From NCBI GenBank assembly GCA_020635355.1, contig JACJZW010000007.1, positions 62,001 through 126,000 on the forward strand: a stretch of DNA of 64,000 bases, in the 5' to 3' direction. This document shows, piece by piece, positions 17,491 to 26,682 of the stretch (its first letter is position 1; each line of letters begins with the position of its first letter). This DNA is from Flavobacteriales bacterium (GTDB taxonomy: Bacteria > Bacteroidota > Bacteroidia > NS11-12g > UBA9320). The notes beneath the pieces were generated by a model. The model had not been told where the DNA came from. It searched no databases and saw nothing but the letters and a program-made list of their open reading frames with translations. Both the position numbers and the translations under genes were made by a program.

Positions 17491-18315
17491 TTATTTTTTC
17501 TTTTTACGTTCAATAATCAATCGGTTTGACTGCTTCGTACGGCTACGAGTTTTCAAACCTTTTGAAGGAATACCTTTACGTGAACGTGCCTGTCCACCTT
17601 TTGACTTTCCTTCACCACCACCTTGTGGGTGATCTACCGGGTTCATCGCTGCAGGACGAACTCGTGGGCGACGACCCAACCATCGGTTCCGACCGGCTTT
17701 ACCCAAACGTACCAAACTGTGGTCTGGGTTGGAAACTGTACCTACAGTTGCCACACAAGCCGACAAAATCATACGGGTTTCACCAGAAGGCAATTTGATG
17801 ATGGCATATTTACCGTCACGAGCCATTAAGTTGGCTGATGTTCCGGCTGATCGACAGATTTCTCCGCCTTTACCAGGTTGCATCTCAATGTTGTGTACAG
17901 TGGTACCAAGTGGCATTTCTGACAGTGGCAACGTATTGCCAATCTCAGGTGGAACACCGGATCCGGACTCAACGGTTTGACCAACTTTCAAACCAACTGG
18001 AGCCAGTACATAACTTTTAGTTCCGTCTGAATATTCAATCAGTGAAATGAACGCCGATCGGTTTGGATCGTATTCAATTGTTTTCACTTCTGCAGCACCA
18101 GCTTTAGAACGCTTGAAATCGATTACACGATAGCGGCGCTTGTGACCTCCACCGATATTACGGACGGTCATCTTACCCTGGTTATTTCGTCCACCGGACT
18201 TCTTGATCGGAGCCAGGAGGCTCTTCTCAGGCGAGTCTGATGTCAATTCAGCGAAGCTGTTTGCTACGCGGAACCGCTGACCAGGAGTTGTTGGATTAAT
18301 TCTCTTTACTGCCAT
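17491..18315 (-). CDS. rplB: 50S ribosomal protein L2
   Basis: Core large-subunit protein essential for subunit association and peptidyl transfer, 274 residues. The conserved peptidyl-transferase-proximal segment AAMNPVDHPQGGGEGKS, including the key His, is intact around residues 223-239. It is 3 bases after rplW. Confidence 0.98.
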   Translation of the reverse strand: MAVKRINPTTPGQRFRVANSFAELTSDSPEKSLLAPIKKSGGRNNQGKMTVRNIGGGHKRRYRVIDFKRSKAGAAEVKTIEYDPNRSAFISLIEYSDGTKSYVLAPVGLKVGQTVESGSGVPPEIGNTLPLSEMPLGTTVHNIEMQPGKGGEICRSAGTSANLMARDGKYAIIKLPSGETRMILSACVATVGTVSNPDHSLVRLGKAGRNRWLGRRPRVRPAAMNPVDHPQGGGEGKSKGGQARSRKGIPSKGLKTRSRTKQSNRLIIERKKKK

Positions 18316-18318
18316 ACC

Positions 18319-18609
18319 TTATACACTTTCGAAGAAGTCAATAGTTTGATCATCCTTCAAACTCACGATTGCCTTTTTGAAATTTGGTTTCTTTCCGTTG
18401 ACAAAACCTGACTTTGTGAACCGGAACTTTCGTTTTCCGCGGTAGATCATCGTGCTGATGTTTTCTACGTTCACTCCGTACATTTCCTCAACTTCCTTGA
18501 TGATCTGCGGCTTGCTGGCATCCTTGTCAACCACAAATGCGTATTGATTCAGATTCTCTGCCAGTCGGTTTGATTTTTCCGTGATCAACGGTTTAACTAT
18601 AACCCCCAT
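18319..18609 (-). CDS. rplW: 50S ribosomal protein L23
   Basis: Exit-tunnel rim protein that docks trigger factor and SRP, 96 residues. It contains VIVKPLITEKSNRLAENLNQ and the segment FRFTKSGFVNGKKPNFKKAI. One base after rplD. Confidence 0.97.
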   Translation of the reverse strand: MGVIVKPLITEKSNRLAENLNQYAFVVDKDASKPQIIKEVEEMYGVNVENISTMIYRGKRKFRFTKSGFVNGKKPNFKKAIVSLKDDQTIDFFESV

Positions 18610-18610
18610 C

Positions 18611-19243
18611 TCAGTTTCCTTTAAAATTGGTTTCCAATTGCTTGATCGCCTCTTCGGTAAAAATCACGTTTGCGGCTTTCAGGATGCTGTATGTATTCAG
18701 ATTGTCAACGCTCAATACTTCCGTGTTTGGAATGTTTCGAGCCGACAAGTATACATTGCTGTCTGTACCAGCTGTGATCATCAACGAACGTGTGTTGGAC
18801 ATATCCAATCCCGCGAGCATACTCACAAAAGACTTTGTGCTTGGAGATTCCATTGCGATGGCATCTACTACACTAATTTTATTGTCCTTTGCTTTATAGC
18901 TCAACGCTGATTTACGGGCGATTTCTTTGAGCTTACGGTTCAATTTGAATCCGTAACTACGTGGACGTGGACCGTGGAAACGACCACCACCAATCATGAC
19001 ACCGGATTTAGCTGAACCAGCTCGAGCGGTACCAGTACCCTTCTGACGCTTGAGTTTTTTGGTAGAAGCGGTCACTTCACCTTTCTCCTTGGTCTTGTGT
19101 GTACCTTGACGTTGATTTGCCAAGTACTGCTTCACATCCAGGTAGATGGCATGGTCATTTGGCTCAATGCCAAAGACATCCTTGGAAAGGCTTACTTCCT
19201 TTCCGGTCTCCTGACCCTGACTATTTACAACTTTCAGTTTCAT
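18611..19243 (-). CDS. rplD: 50S ribosomal protein L4
   Basis: Large-subunit protein whose loop lines the exit tunnel, 210 residues from the ATG at 19243. The tunnel loop (LKRQKGTGTARAGSAKSGVM) is intact around residues 64-83. The frame extends 8 codons further upstream into rplC, but MKLKVVNSQGQ is the family N-terminus and its ATG overlaps the rplC TAA by one base. Confidence 0.97.
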   Translation of the reverse strand: MKLKVVNSQGQETGKEVSLSKDVFGIEPNDHAIYLDVKQYLANQRQGTHKTKEKGEVTASTKKLKRQKGTGTARAGSAKSGVMIGGGRFHGPRPRSYGFKLNRKLKEIARKSALSYKAKDNKISVVDAIAMESPSTKSFVSMLAGLDMSNTRSLMITAGTDSNVYLSARNIPNTEVLSVDNLNTYSILKAANVIFTEEAIKQLETNFKGN

Positions 19244-19872
19244 TATCTCTCTACAATTACGTAGCATCCCTTGTGACCGGGAACTGCACCTTTCACTACC
19301 AGCAGATTGTCCTCAGGAATAACCTTCAGAATCTGCAAATTGATCATCTTCACACGGTTGTTACCTGTGCGTCCCGCCATTCGCATTCCTTTGAATACAC
19401 GTGATGGGAAGGATGCCGCACCAATGGATCCCGGTGCACGACCTCGGTTGTGCTGACCGTGTGTTTGACCTCCAACCCCGGCAAATCCGTGACGCTTAAC
19501 AACACCCTGGAAACCTTTTCCCTTGCTGTTGCTGATGACGTCAACAAATTCTCCTTCGTGGAAGATATCTACACCAATGGTGTCTCCCAATTTGATGTCA
19601 ACATCAACATCAGATCGGAAATCCTTGAATTCTGCACTCACTGCCTTAGGTGTTGTCTTTGCCTTTGCAAAGTGACCTTTCAATGCAGCCGTTGTGTTCT
19701 TCTCCTTGCGCTCCCCAGCCGAGATTTGCAACGCACGATATCCATCGTTGTCTACACTTCTCAGTTGAGTAACCACATTGGGTTCAGCGTGAATAACGGT
19801 ACACGCGATGTTCTTACCATCTTCATTGAAGATGCTGGTCATACCGACTTTTTTGCCAATGATCCCTAACAT
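19243..19872 (-). CDS. rplC: 50S ribosomal protein L3
   Basis: Early-assembly protein near the peptidyl transferase centre, 209 residues beginning MLGIIGKKVGMTSIFNEDGK. It carries the block VGGQTHGQHNRGRAPGSIGA, whose Gln is the site methylated by PrmB in other bacteria. It is 2 bases after rpsJ. Confidence 0.98.
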   Translation of the reverse strand: MLGIIGKKVGMTSIFNEDGKNIACTVIHAEPNVVTQLRSVDNDGYRALQISAGERKEKNTTAALKGHFAKAKTTPKAVSAEFKDFRSDVDVDIKLGDTIGVDIFHEGEFVDVISNSKGKGFQGVVKRHGFAGVGGQTHGQHNRGRAPGSIGAASFPSRVFKGMRMAGRTGNNRVKMINLQILKVIPEDNLLVVKGAVPGHKGCYVIVER

Positions 19873-19874
19873 GA

Positions 19875-20183
19875 CTATACTTTAATTTCTACGTCTACAC
19901 CACTTGGCAACTCAAGCTTCATCAAAGCATCAACCGTTTTTGAGGTTGAGCTATAGATGTCCAGTAACCGCTTGTAGGAACACAATTGGAACTGCTCTCT
20001 TGCCTTTTTATTTACGTGCGGTGAGCGGAGCACCGTATACACTTTCTTTTCCGTTGGCAAAGGAATGGGACCGTTCACAACGGCACCTGTAACCTTCACG
20101 GATCGAACGATCTTCTCAGCCGACTTATCGATGAGGTTGTGATCGTACGACTTCAGTTTGATTCTGATCTTTTGATTCACCAT
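19875..20183 (-). CDS. rpsJ: 30S ribosomal protein S10
   Basis: Head protein and NusB partner in antitermination, 102 residues beginning MVNQKIRIKLKSYDHNLIDK, with PTEKKVYTVLRSPHVNKKAR intact. In many bacteria it heads its own operon; here it follows fusA by 5 bases and no separate promoter is evident. Confidence 0.98.
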   Translation of the reverse strand: MVNQKIRIKLKSYDHNLIDKSAEKIVRSVKVTGAVVNGPIPLPTEKKVYTVLRSPHVNKKAREQFQLCSYKRLLDIYSSTSKTVDALMKLELPSGVDVEIKV

Positions 20184-20188
20184 GACTG

Positions 20189-22294
20189 TTAAGCTTTTGC
20201 GGTACTACCCTTCAAGTTTGCGAGGATTTCACTTGCCAGTCCGCTTGGAACCGGATCGTAGTGAGAAAATTCCATGCTGGATGTTGCACGACCAGATGAC
20301 ATGGTACGGAGTGAGGTTACATAACCAAACATCTCGGACAACGGCACCTTGGCGCGAATAACCTGAGAACCTTGCTTTTCGTCAACACCGGCCAACTGAC
20401 CACGACGACGGTTAAGGTCTCCCATGATATCTCCCATATAATCCTCAGGAGTAACTACTTCAATTTTCATAATTGGCTCTAGCAACACTGGAGAAGCTTT
20501 GCGAGAAGCTTCACGGAATGCCTGACGAGCAGCAATTTCAAAGGACAATGAATCCGAATCCACTGCGTGGAACGATCCATCAAACAAGCGAACTTTCAAA
20601 TTCTCAACCGCATATCCGGCCAAGACACCATTCTTCATGGCTTCCTTGAATCCTTTTTCAACCGATGGGATGTATTCACGTGGAATAGAACCCCCAACGA
20701 TTTCGTTCACAAACTGCAAACCGGTTTGACCTTCGTCAATAGGGCCTACTTCAATCTGGATGTCGGCAAATTTACCACGTCCACCTGTTTGCTTTTTGTA
20801 GGTCTCACGGTGCGTTACGGATTGCGTAATAGCTTCCTTGTAAGCAACCTGTGGTGCTCCCTGGTTGGCCTCAACCTTGAACTCACGTCGCAAACGATCA
20901 ACGATAATTTCGAGGTGAAGCTCTCCCATTCCGCTGATAACTGTTTGACCAGTTTCATCATCGGTTTTAACCTGGAAGGTTGGATCTTCCTCAGCCAGTT
21001 TAGCCAAGGCCATACCCAACTTATCTACGTCGGCTTGAGTTTTAGGCTCAATTGCAATACCAATTACCGGATCAGGGAAGTCCATGGATTCAAGCACAAT
21101 CGGGTGGCTTTCTTCACACAGTGTGTCACCTGTACGGATATCTTTAAATCCAATCAAGGCGGCGATATCACCAGCGTGCAATCGCTCGATCTGATTTTGT
21201 TTGTTGGCGTGCATTTGGAAGATACGTGAGATACGTTCCTTCTTCATGGTTCGCGTATTTAACACGTATGAACCAGACTCCAACATTCCTGAGTAGGATC
21301 GGGTAAAGCAAAGACGACCTACGTAAGGATCGGTTGCAATTTTGAATGCCAAGGCGGCAAACGGACTGCTTGGATCCGGCTTACGGGATTCTTCTTTATC
21401 TGTTTTTGGATTAACTCCGTTGATGGCTTCCTGATCCAATGGAGAAGGAAGCAGTTCCATCACGTAATCCAACATGGTTTGAACACCTTTGTTTTTGAAA
21501 GCAGATCCACACAACATGGGAACAATTTTCATGCTCACGGTTGCTTGACGGAGGGCGTCCAAAATTTCGCGTTCAGTGATGGATTCAGGATCTTCAAAGA
21601 ATTTCTCCAGGAGGGTATCGTCGAATTCGGCAACAGCTTCCAAAAGCTGCTCACGGTACATCAACGCTTCCTCCATCATGTCGTCAGGAATAGGTACTTC
21701 CTGGAAGGTCATACCCATATCCTCCTCGTTCCACACGATACCGCGGAAGTTTACGAGGTCAACAACACCTTTAAATTTATCTTCAGAACCAATTGGCAAC
21801 TGGAGAGGTACGGCATTACTGCCGAGCATTTCTTTTACTTGACGACACACATTCAGGAAGTCGGCTCCCTGACGGTCCATCTTATTCACAAAACCAAGAC
21901 GTGAAACGTTGTAGTTGTTAGCCAAACGCCAGTTGGTTTCAGATTGTGGCTCAACACCATCAACCGCACTAAAGAGGAATACCAATCCGTCCAAAACGCG
22001 AAGTGATCGGTTCACTTCAACGGTAAAGTCAACGTGACCTGGGGTGTCAATGATGTTTACGTGAAAATCATCGCCACGGTATTTCCAGAATACGGTGGTT
22101 GCAGCAGAGGTAATGGTGATACCACGTTCCTGCTCTTGCTCCATCCAGTCCATGGTAGCAGCACCATCGTGAACCTCACCAATTTTGTGAGAAACACCGG
22201 CGTAGTAAAGAATACGTTCAGTTGTAGTAGTCTTACCTGCGTCAATGTGCGCAGCGATACCGATGTTACGTGTATATTTAAGGTCTCTTGCCAT
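20189..22294 (-). CDS. fusA: Translation elongation factor G
   Basis: Ribosomal translocase GTPase, 701 residues, the full five-domain length. The G motifs are visible: AHIDAGKTTTTERIL (P-loop, from about residue 15), DTPGHVDF (G3) and NKMDRQGADF (G4). It follows rpsG by 5 bases. tuf, which follows fusA in many phyla, is not here; rpsJ comes next. Confidence 0.98.
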   Translation of the reverse strand: MARDLKYTRNIGIAAHIDAGKTTTTERILYYAGVSHKIGEVHDGAATMDWMEQEQERGITITSAATTVFWKYRGDDFHVNIIDTPGHVDFTVEVNRSLRVLDGLVFLFSAVDGVEPQSETNWRLANNYNVSRLGFVNKMDRQGADFLNVCRQVKEMLGSNAVPLQLPIGSEDKFKGVVDLVNFRGIVWNEEDMGMTFQEVPIPDDMMEEALMYREQLLEAVAEFDDTLLEKFFEDPESITEREILDALRQATVSMKIVPMLCGSAFKNKGVQTMLDYVMELLPSPLDQEAINGVNPKTDKEESRKPDPSSPFAALAFKIATDPYVGRLCFTRSYSGMLESGSYVLNTRTMKKERISRIFQMHANKQNQIERLHAGDIAALIGFKDIRTGDTLCEESHPIVLESMDFPDPVIGIAIEPKTQADVDKLGMALAKLAEEDPTFQVKTDDETGQTVISGMGELHLEIIVDRLRREFKVEANQGAPQVAYKEAITQSVTHRETYKKQTGGRGKFADIQIEVGPIDEGQTGLQFVNEIVGGSIPREYIPSVEKGFKEAMKNGVLAGYAVENLKVRLFDGSFHAVDSDSLSFEIAARQAFREASRKASPVLLEPIMKIEVVTPEDYMGDIMGDLNRRRGQLAGVDEKQGSQVIRAKVPLSEMFGYVTSLRTMSSGRATSSMEFSHYDPVPSGLASEILANLKGSTAKA

Positions 22295-22299
22295 GGTTC

Positions 22300-22773
22300 T
22301 TATCGTGCTCTGAAGTGAGAGAATGCCTTGTTGGCTTCTGCCATCTTATGAATATCTTCTTTTTTCTTTACAGCGGCTCCTTCATTCTTACTAGCGGCCA
22401 ACAATTCACCGGCAAGTTTTTCAGCCATTGACTTTTCGTTGCGCGAACGAGCGTATCGGATCATCCATTTCATACCCAAGGCGATTTTACGCTCAGGGTG
22501 AACTTCGATCGGAATCTGGAAGGTTGCACCACCAACCCGACGAGCTTTAACCTCAACGGCTGGCATTACATTATTAAGTGCACGACGGAATACCTCGATG
22601 CCCTCTTCCTCTTCAGACTTTTTGTCTACAATATCAATGGCGTTGTAAAAGATTTTGCGAGCGAGTTCTTTCTTACCCTGCCACATCATGTTGTTAATAA
22701 AACGCGTTACGGTTGTATCGTTAAAACGCGGATCCGGCAACAACGGCCGTTTCTTGGCACTGGTCTTTCTCAT
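22300..22773 (-). CDS. rpsG: 30S ribosomal protein S7
   Basis: Head assembly-initiator protein contacting E-site tRNA, 157 residues. It begins MRKTSAKKRPLLPDPRFNDT and contains VEVKARRVGGATFQIPIEVH and the C-terminal KEDIHKMAEANKAFSHFRAR. Its ATG overlaps the rpsL stop by one base. Confidence 0.98.
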   Translation of the reverse strand: MRKTSAKKRPLLPDPRFNDTTVTRFINNMMWQGKKELARKIFYNAIDIVDKKSEEEEGIEVFRRALNNVMPAVEVKARRVGGATFQIPIEVHPERKIALGMKWMIRYARSRNEKSMAEKLAGELLAASKNEGAAVKKKEDIHKMAEANKAFSHFRAR

Positions 22774-23147
22774 TACTTCTTAGGTCTTTTCGTTCCGTAC
22801 TTACTACGTCGTTGCGTTCTGCCATTTACACCAGCTGTATCGAGCGCTCCGCGCACGATGTGATAGCGCACTCCTGGAAGATCTTTTACCCGACCTCCAC
22901 GAACCAGTACGATACTGTGTTCCTGAAGATTGTGACCTTCACCTGGGATGTAGGCGTTCACTTCTTTTCCGTTTGTCAATCGAACCCGGGCTACCTTACG
23001 CATGGCCGAATTCGGTTTCTTTGGTGTGGTGGTATATACACGTGTGCAAACACCACGTCGTTGTGGACATGAATCAAGTGCTCGAGATTTACTCTTCACC
23101 ACCATGGATTCACGCCCTTTCCTTACTAATTGCTGTATTGTAGGCAT
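22773..23147 (-). CDS. rpsL: 30S ribosomal protein S12
   Basis: Decoding-centre protein, 124 residues, first gene of the 32-gene minus-strand run. The streptomycin-determining segments TTPKKPNSAMRKVARVRLTN and VKDLPGVRYHIVRG have the sensitive-type residues (Lys in PKKPNS, Lys in RVKDLPG). A perfect promoter lies 34-64 bases upstream. Confidence 0.98.
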   Translation of the reverse strand: MPTIQQLVRKGRESMVVKSKSRALDSCPQRRGVCTRVYTTTPKKPNSAMRKVARVRLTNGKEVNAYIPGEGHNLQEHSIVLVRGGRVKDLPGVRYHIVRGALDTAGVNGRTQRRSKYGTKRPKK

Positions 23148-23180
23148 TTTATACTCGCTTCGCGTTTTTCAAAAGGTCTG

Positions 23181-23211
23181 CAAAGGTAGGTCTTTGATAT
23201 TAATTTGCAAA
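23181..23211 (-). promoter_or_regulatory. main promoter of the str-S10-spc-alpha superoperon
   Basis: On the minus strand TTTG (23208-23211), exactly 19 bases, then TACCTTTG (23181-23188): both elements match the Bacteroidota consensus TTTG-N19-TAnnTTTG without mismatch. Transcription should start near 23175, about 28 bases upstream of the rpsL ATG. Confidence 0.87.
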
Positions 23212-23336
23212 CGGGTCAGCATAAATTTTCAAGAGTTTTCCAACATCTGTCGGATAGGAAAATGTGTGACCGGAAGAAGCCCGATTTATTACGGGTTATT
23301 GCACTGCAAAGATCAGTTCTAAATTGCTAAAATTAG

Positions 23337-24269
23337 TTAGCGGAATTTCGGGCACTTGTGCATTTTGTTGGTGATTTTCCGGAAGGCTTGTCGCTCGTCC
23401 CGTATCAACTGATTGGAAAGCCCTTTTTGAAAATAAATTTGAATAAAGGAGTAGTTATCGTTTTCCCCCGGGTTCCCTCTTGGTGTTCCAGCAGCTCCGC
23501 TGCCGTTTAACGATCGATCAGCCAGATCAGCCGCCACATCGCCGCGAACTTCCCGAATCACGTTGTTGGCGTAATAGGTCCCGGATACATCGTCGATATA
23601 ATCCGTAAATGATTTCCGCAAGGACAACTCCACTCCCACCATGACGGTATTCCCAACTAATTTACGTAGCCCGATGCCAAGAGGAAGTACGCCAGAAATG
23701 AGTGAATATGGTTTTGAACCCGGAATGAGCCCCTGCCCTTCTGTCCCCATTGGTTGTAGTTCATAGACCCGGTTATTCAACGTGGCTTTCGGGTTGAATC
23801 TAAAAACGCCTAATCCTCCAAATCCATACAACTCGAAGTGCAACTTACTTAGCTGTCTCCATCGCAATAAGTTTACGGCAACCAATTCACCGGTGAGTGA
23901 AAGTTCTGAGATGGAGCTCGAGAAACTTAGATTTCTATTGCGTCGAAAGTATTCCGCGCTAAATGCATCATCTCCAACCACCTGAGCTTGATTAAAATCC
24001 GTTCGAATAGCAAGCCACTTATATATGTTGTACTTGGCGCTCAGATTAAAATTTCCCCGCACTGATCGCATATCAATATCGAGAAAGCCATCCTTCCTGG
24101 ATTTGAAATTCCCTCCCAGATCACCAAAGAACATACTGGCACCCGCACCCATCCTGAGTTCGACTTTGCTTTTCTTAAACGTTGCATTCTGTGCCACCGC
24201 AGAAGGTGACCAAATCAGCCAGGAAATGATGCATGAAAAAATGAAAGAAATCGAAGGATTCTTTACCAC
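23337..24269 (-). CDS. DUF6089 (PorG-like) outer-membrane beta-barrel protein, copy 1
   Basis: A 310-residue protein with an N-terminal signal peptide (cleavage near SAVAQ, about residue 27) and a beta-barrel pattern. The block GAGASMFFGDLGG and the late block RKSFTDYIDDVSGTYY resemble the DUF6089 family, which includes the type IX secretion accessory PorG. It is a clear paralogue of the next gene upstream: both share GTEGQG, RKSFTDYIDDVSG, RGD and NDNYSF in the same order. A PorG function is inference from family only; no other type IX machinery genes are in the window. Confidence 0.8.
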   Translation of the reverse strand: MVKNPSISFIFSCIISWLIWSPSAVAQNATFKKSKVELRMGAGASMFFGDLGGNFKSRKDGFLDIDMRSVRGNFNLSAKYNIYKWLAIRTDFNQAQVVGDDAFSAEYFRRNRNLSFSSSISELSLTGELVAVNLLRWRQLSKLHFELYGFGGLGVFRFNPKATLNNRVYELQPMGTEGQGLIPGSKPYSLISGVLPLGIGLRKLVGNTVMVGVELSLRKSFTDYIDDVSGTYYANNVIREVRGDVAADLADRSLNGSGAAGTPRGNPGENDNYSFIQIYFQKGLSNQLIRDERQAFRKITNKMHKCPKFR

Positions 24270-24342
24270 TATTACTACTCTGCTCGGACAACCAAAACGT
24301 TATCCTTCTACAAAGTAACAAATTATTGGTAGAAATGCTTTG

Positions 24343-25278
24343 TTATCCCTTCTTGAAGTTAGGGCATTTTAAGCCGTGGTTGCGTTTTGCACTGAACTTC
24401 ACAATTCGTTGTCGCGCCTGTCGCTTTCCAAATCCTTTGGCCAGTGTTAACTGCACGAACGAATAGTTATCGTTGGAATTGGGATTCCCTCGTATGGATC
24501 CGGCTTCAGGCGTGGTGAAGTTGTTTCGTTCGCTCATTTCCGCCGCAAGATCACCCCGATGTTCCCGAATTAACTCCTTATCCGCATAGTTGCCGCTCAC
24601 ATCATCAATGTAATCGGTAAATGATTTGCGCATGGAAACTTCAAACCCGATGTACAGGTTGTGTAACACATCCTTTCGAAAGCCAAAACCAAAAGGGACC
24701 ACGTGAGAGGTTAAGCTATATAGTTCTGTTCCCGGCAAGATTCCCTGCCCTTCAGTACCCAATGGTTGTAAATCCACCCATTGCCCTTTGTAATAACCCT
24801 GGGGATTGAAGCGTATCAAGCCGTAGCCGGCAAAGGTGTATAGCTGCCAAGTGCTACGCTTATTTTTCATGAACCGGGAAAGGTTGATGGATAGAAATTC
24901 CACGGTGAATGACATCTCTGTCAGTTCGGTTTTGAAGTTTAGGTTGCGTTCATACCGGGCCCGGTCTCCGGAATGAGCATCATTACCGGTGAGTGTAGTA
25001 TGAAAGACGTCTCCTCGAACCGCAATGCTGTTGGACAGATTAATCTTCAATCCGGCACTGTAATTCTGCCTGGTGGTGGCAATGTCCCAATCAAAGAAAC
25101 CCGCCTTTCCGCGACCGGCACTTCCGCCTAAATCACCAAAAAAGAGCGAACCTCCAATTCCGGTTTTAACTTCAAGAAAAGATCGTTGATACAGATCGAC
25201 CTGTGCGTGGGTCGAGGTGACAACTGATGCGAGAAAAATCGACGATAAGACCATACGTCGAGCACTTGGCAACATCAT
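24343..25278 (-). CDS. DUF6089 (PorG-like) outer-membrane beta-barrel protein, copy 2
   Basis: A 311-residue protein from the ATG at 25278, with signal peptide MMLPSARRMVLSSIFLASVV and cleavage near STHAQ. The architecture matches copy 1 (GIGGSLFFGDLGG early, RKSFTDYIDDVSGNYA late). The frame is open up to 25368, but a perfect -7 box at 25324-25331 places transcription start downstream of that ATG, which decides for 25278. The C-terminus ends with a basic segment (RQRIVKFSAKRNHGLKCPNF), also seen in copy 1. Confidence 0.8.
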   Translation of the reverse strand: MMLPSARRMVLSSIFLASVVTSTHAQVDLYQRSFLEVKTGIGGSLFFGDLGGSAGRGKAGFFDWDIATTRQNYSAGLKINLSNSIAVRGDVFHTTLTGNDAHSGDRARYERNLNFKTELTEMSFTVEFLSINLSRFMKNKRSTWQLYTFAGYGLIRFNPQGYYKGQWVDLQPLGTEGQGILPGTELYSLTSHVVPFGFGFRKDVLHNLYIGFEVSMRKSFTDYIDDVSGNYADKELIREHRGDLAAEMSERNNFTTPEAGSIRGNPNSNDNYSFVQLTLAKGFGKRQARQRIVKFSAKRNHGLKCPNFKKG

Positions 25279-25323
25279 AAAAGTAGTAGTAACATCAAAC
25301 TGGTTTTCAACCGAAAACCTAGG

Positions 25324-25331
25324 CAAATATA
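25324..25331 (-). promoter_or_regulatory. -7 box of DUF6089 copy 2
   Basis: Minus strand TATATTTG, a perfect TAnnTTTG, about 45 bases before the chosen ATG. The predicted leader contains a small hairpin GTTTTC-GGTT-GAAAAC. No -33 TTTG at the ideal distance. Confidence 0.5.
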
Positions 25332-25386
25332 GAAACATCCCCTGGACTGAGGGGAGAATCAATGTCACATTGTAATCGGAGAATGG

Positions 25387-26364
25387 TTAGGCGTAGGTCA
25401 CCTGACGCACTGCATCCACAATGCGTTGAACGTTGGGCAGATAGGCATCCACCAAAGTTGGAGCATAGGGCAATGGTACATCGCGGCTCGTTACCCGGGC
25501 AACCGGAGCATCCATGTAATCAAAGGCGTGCTTCTGCACCATGTATGAAATTTCAGAAGAAATGGACGCCAACGGCCAGGCCTCTTCTACTACCACCATT
25601 CGGTTGGTTTTTCGAATGGAGTTAACCAGAGTTTCAACGTCCAGTGGACGAACCGTTCTCAAGTCGATGATTTCAGCGTTTATACCAGCTTCCTGCAACG
25701 CCGCATCTGCTTCCTCAACTACCCGCATCATTTTCCCGAAAGACACAATGGTTACATCCGTACCCTCTTTCACCACATGCGCTTTTCCAAGTGGTAACAG
25801 ATATTCCTCTTCTGGAACTTCCCACTTGAGTCCGTACATCTGCTCACTTTCCATGAAGATCACCGGATCATTGTCGCGAATACTGCTCTTTAACAGTCCT
25901 TTGGCATCGTATGGATTGGAAGGTACAACCACCTTCAAACCAGGGGTATTCGCGTACCAGTTTTCAAAATTTTGTGAATGTTGAGCCCCAAGCTGTCCCG
26001 CACTTCCCGTTGGACCTCTAAAGACCATTGGACAAGTAAAATGACCACCGCTCATAGAGTTCATCTTCGCTGCAGCGTTGATTACCTGATCAATGGCAAC
26101 CAAGGAGAAATTGAAGGTCATGAACTCCACAACAGGTCGTAAACCGTTCATGGCAGCTCCAACGGCTATCCCCGCAAATCCCAACTCAGCAATAGGCGTG
26201 TCAATGACCCGCTTCTCGCCAAATTCTTCCAACATACCCTGACTCACCTTATACGCACCGTTGTACTCAGCGACCTCTTCTCCAATAAGGAAAACAGCAT
26301 CGTCCCGACGCATTTCTTCGGTTAAGGCTTCTCGTAAGGCTTCTCTGAATTGGATGGTTCTCAT
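25387..26364 (-). CDS. pdhB: Pyruvate dehydrogenase E1 component subunit beta
   Basis: Beta subunit of the alpha2beta2 thiamine-diphosphate E1 enzyme of the pyruvate dehydrogenase complex, 325 residues. It has the pyrimidine-binding domain (EEVAEYNGAYKVSQGMLEEF near residues 28-47), the FRGPTGSAGQLGAQHSQNFE segment and the C-terminal transketolase domain. A branched-chain E1 beta is the alternative, but the FRGPxG...HSQ block favours pyruvate. No alpha subunit or E2 is adjacent. It has its own promoter (26382-26411). Confidence 0.92.
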   Translation of the reverse strand: MRTIQFREALREALTEEMRRDDAVFLIGEEVAEYNGAYKVSQGMLEEFGEKRVIDTPIAELGFAGIAVGAAMNGLRPVVEFMTFNFSLVAIDQVINAAAKMNSMSGGHFTCPMVFRGPTGSAGQLGAQHSQNFENWYANTPGLKVVVPSNPYDAKGLLKSSIRDNDPVIFMESEQMYGLKWEVPEEEYLLPLGKAHVVKEGTDVTIVSFGKMMRVVEEADAALQEAGINAEIIDLRTVRPLDVETLVNSIRKTNRMVVVEEAWPLASISSEISYMVQKHAFDYMDAPVARVTSRDVPLPYAPTLVDAYLPNVQRIVDAVRQVTYA

Positions 26365-26381
26365 TGATCAAATTTGAGGCG

Positions 26382-26411
26382 CAAAAATAAGATGCAGATT
26401 TGGGATTCAAG
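26382..26411 (-). promoter_or_regulatory. pdhB promoter
   Basis: Minus strand CTTG (26408-26411), 18-base spacer, TATTTTTG (26382-26389, perfect TAnnTTTG). Predicted start site about 10-13 bases upstream of the pdhB ATG. Confidence 0.65.
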
Positions 26412-26420
26412 AGTTTGGTT

Positions 26421-26470
26421 TGGGGAATGGATTGGGGAATGGGGTATGGGGTATGGGGTATGAGGAATCC
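26421..26470 (-). repeat. heptamer array, ATACCCC type
   Basis: On the plus strand three perfect tandem GGGGTAT heptamers (26441-26461) flanked by degenerate units (GGGGAAT, GAGGAAT). On the minus strand this is a C-rich, G-poor array of ATACCCC, of the same kind as the arrays at 35974, 44929 and 49807. It lies in the 318-base space between the secreted protein gene (ends 26683) and pdhB. The rest of that space holds the pdhB promoter, an octamer-like tract CTATTCCS x3 at about 26555-26580, and nothing else I can identify. Confidence 0.75.
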
Positions 26471-26682
26471 ATCGAGACGAAGTCGTTGCACTAGGAGCCA
26501 TTCAGAAAATACCGGAATCAGAGCACATTGGGAAGCTAACCGTTTCATCAAATCGCCCCTATTCCGCTATTCCCCTATTCCACGAATCCTCTAATCTTCT
26601 GATTATCCAGTTTTCAAGTACTCTACCCGATAAAACCACCCTCGTTCAAGCCACGGAGCAAAACAGATGCCGAGGCTCTTTC

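Noticed and set aside
20567..21229. A 220-codon plus-strand open frame
   Set aside because: Antisense shadow of fusA, whose motifs are intact.
23270..23336. Terminator after the first DUF6089 gene
   Set aside because: Only a 4-bp CCCG/CGGG stem without a U tract is visible, too weak to call.
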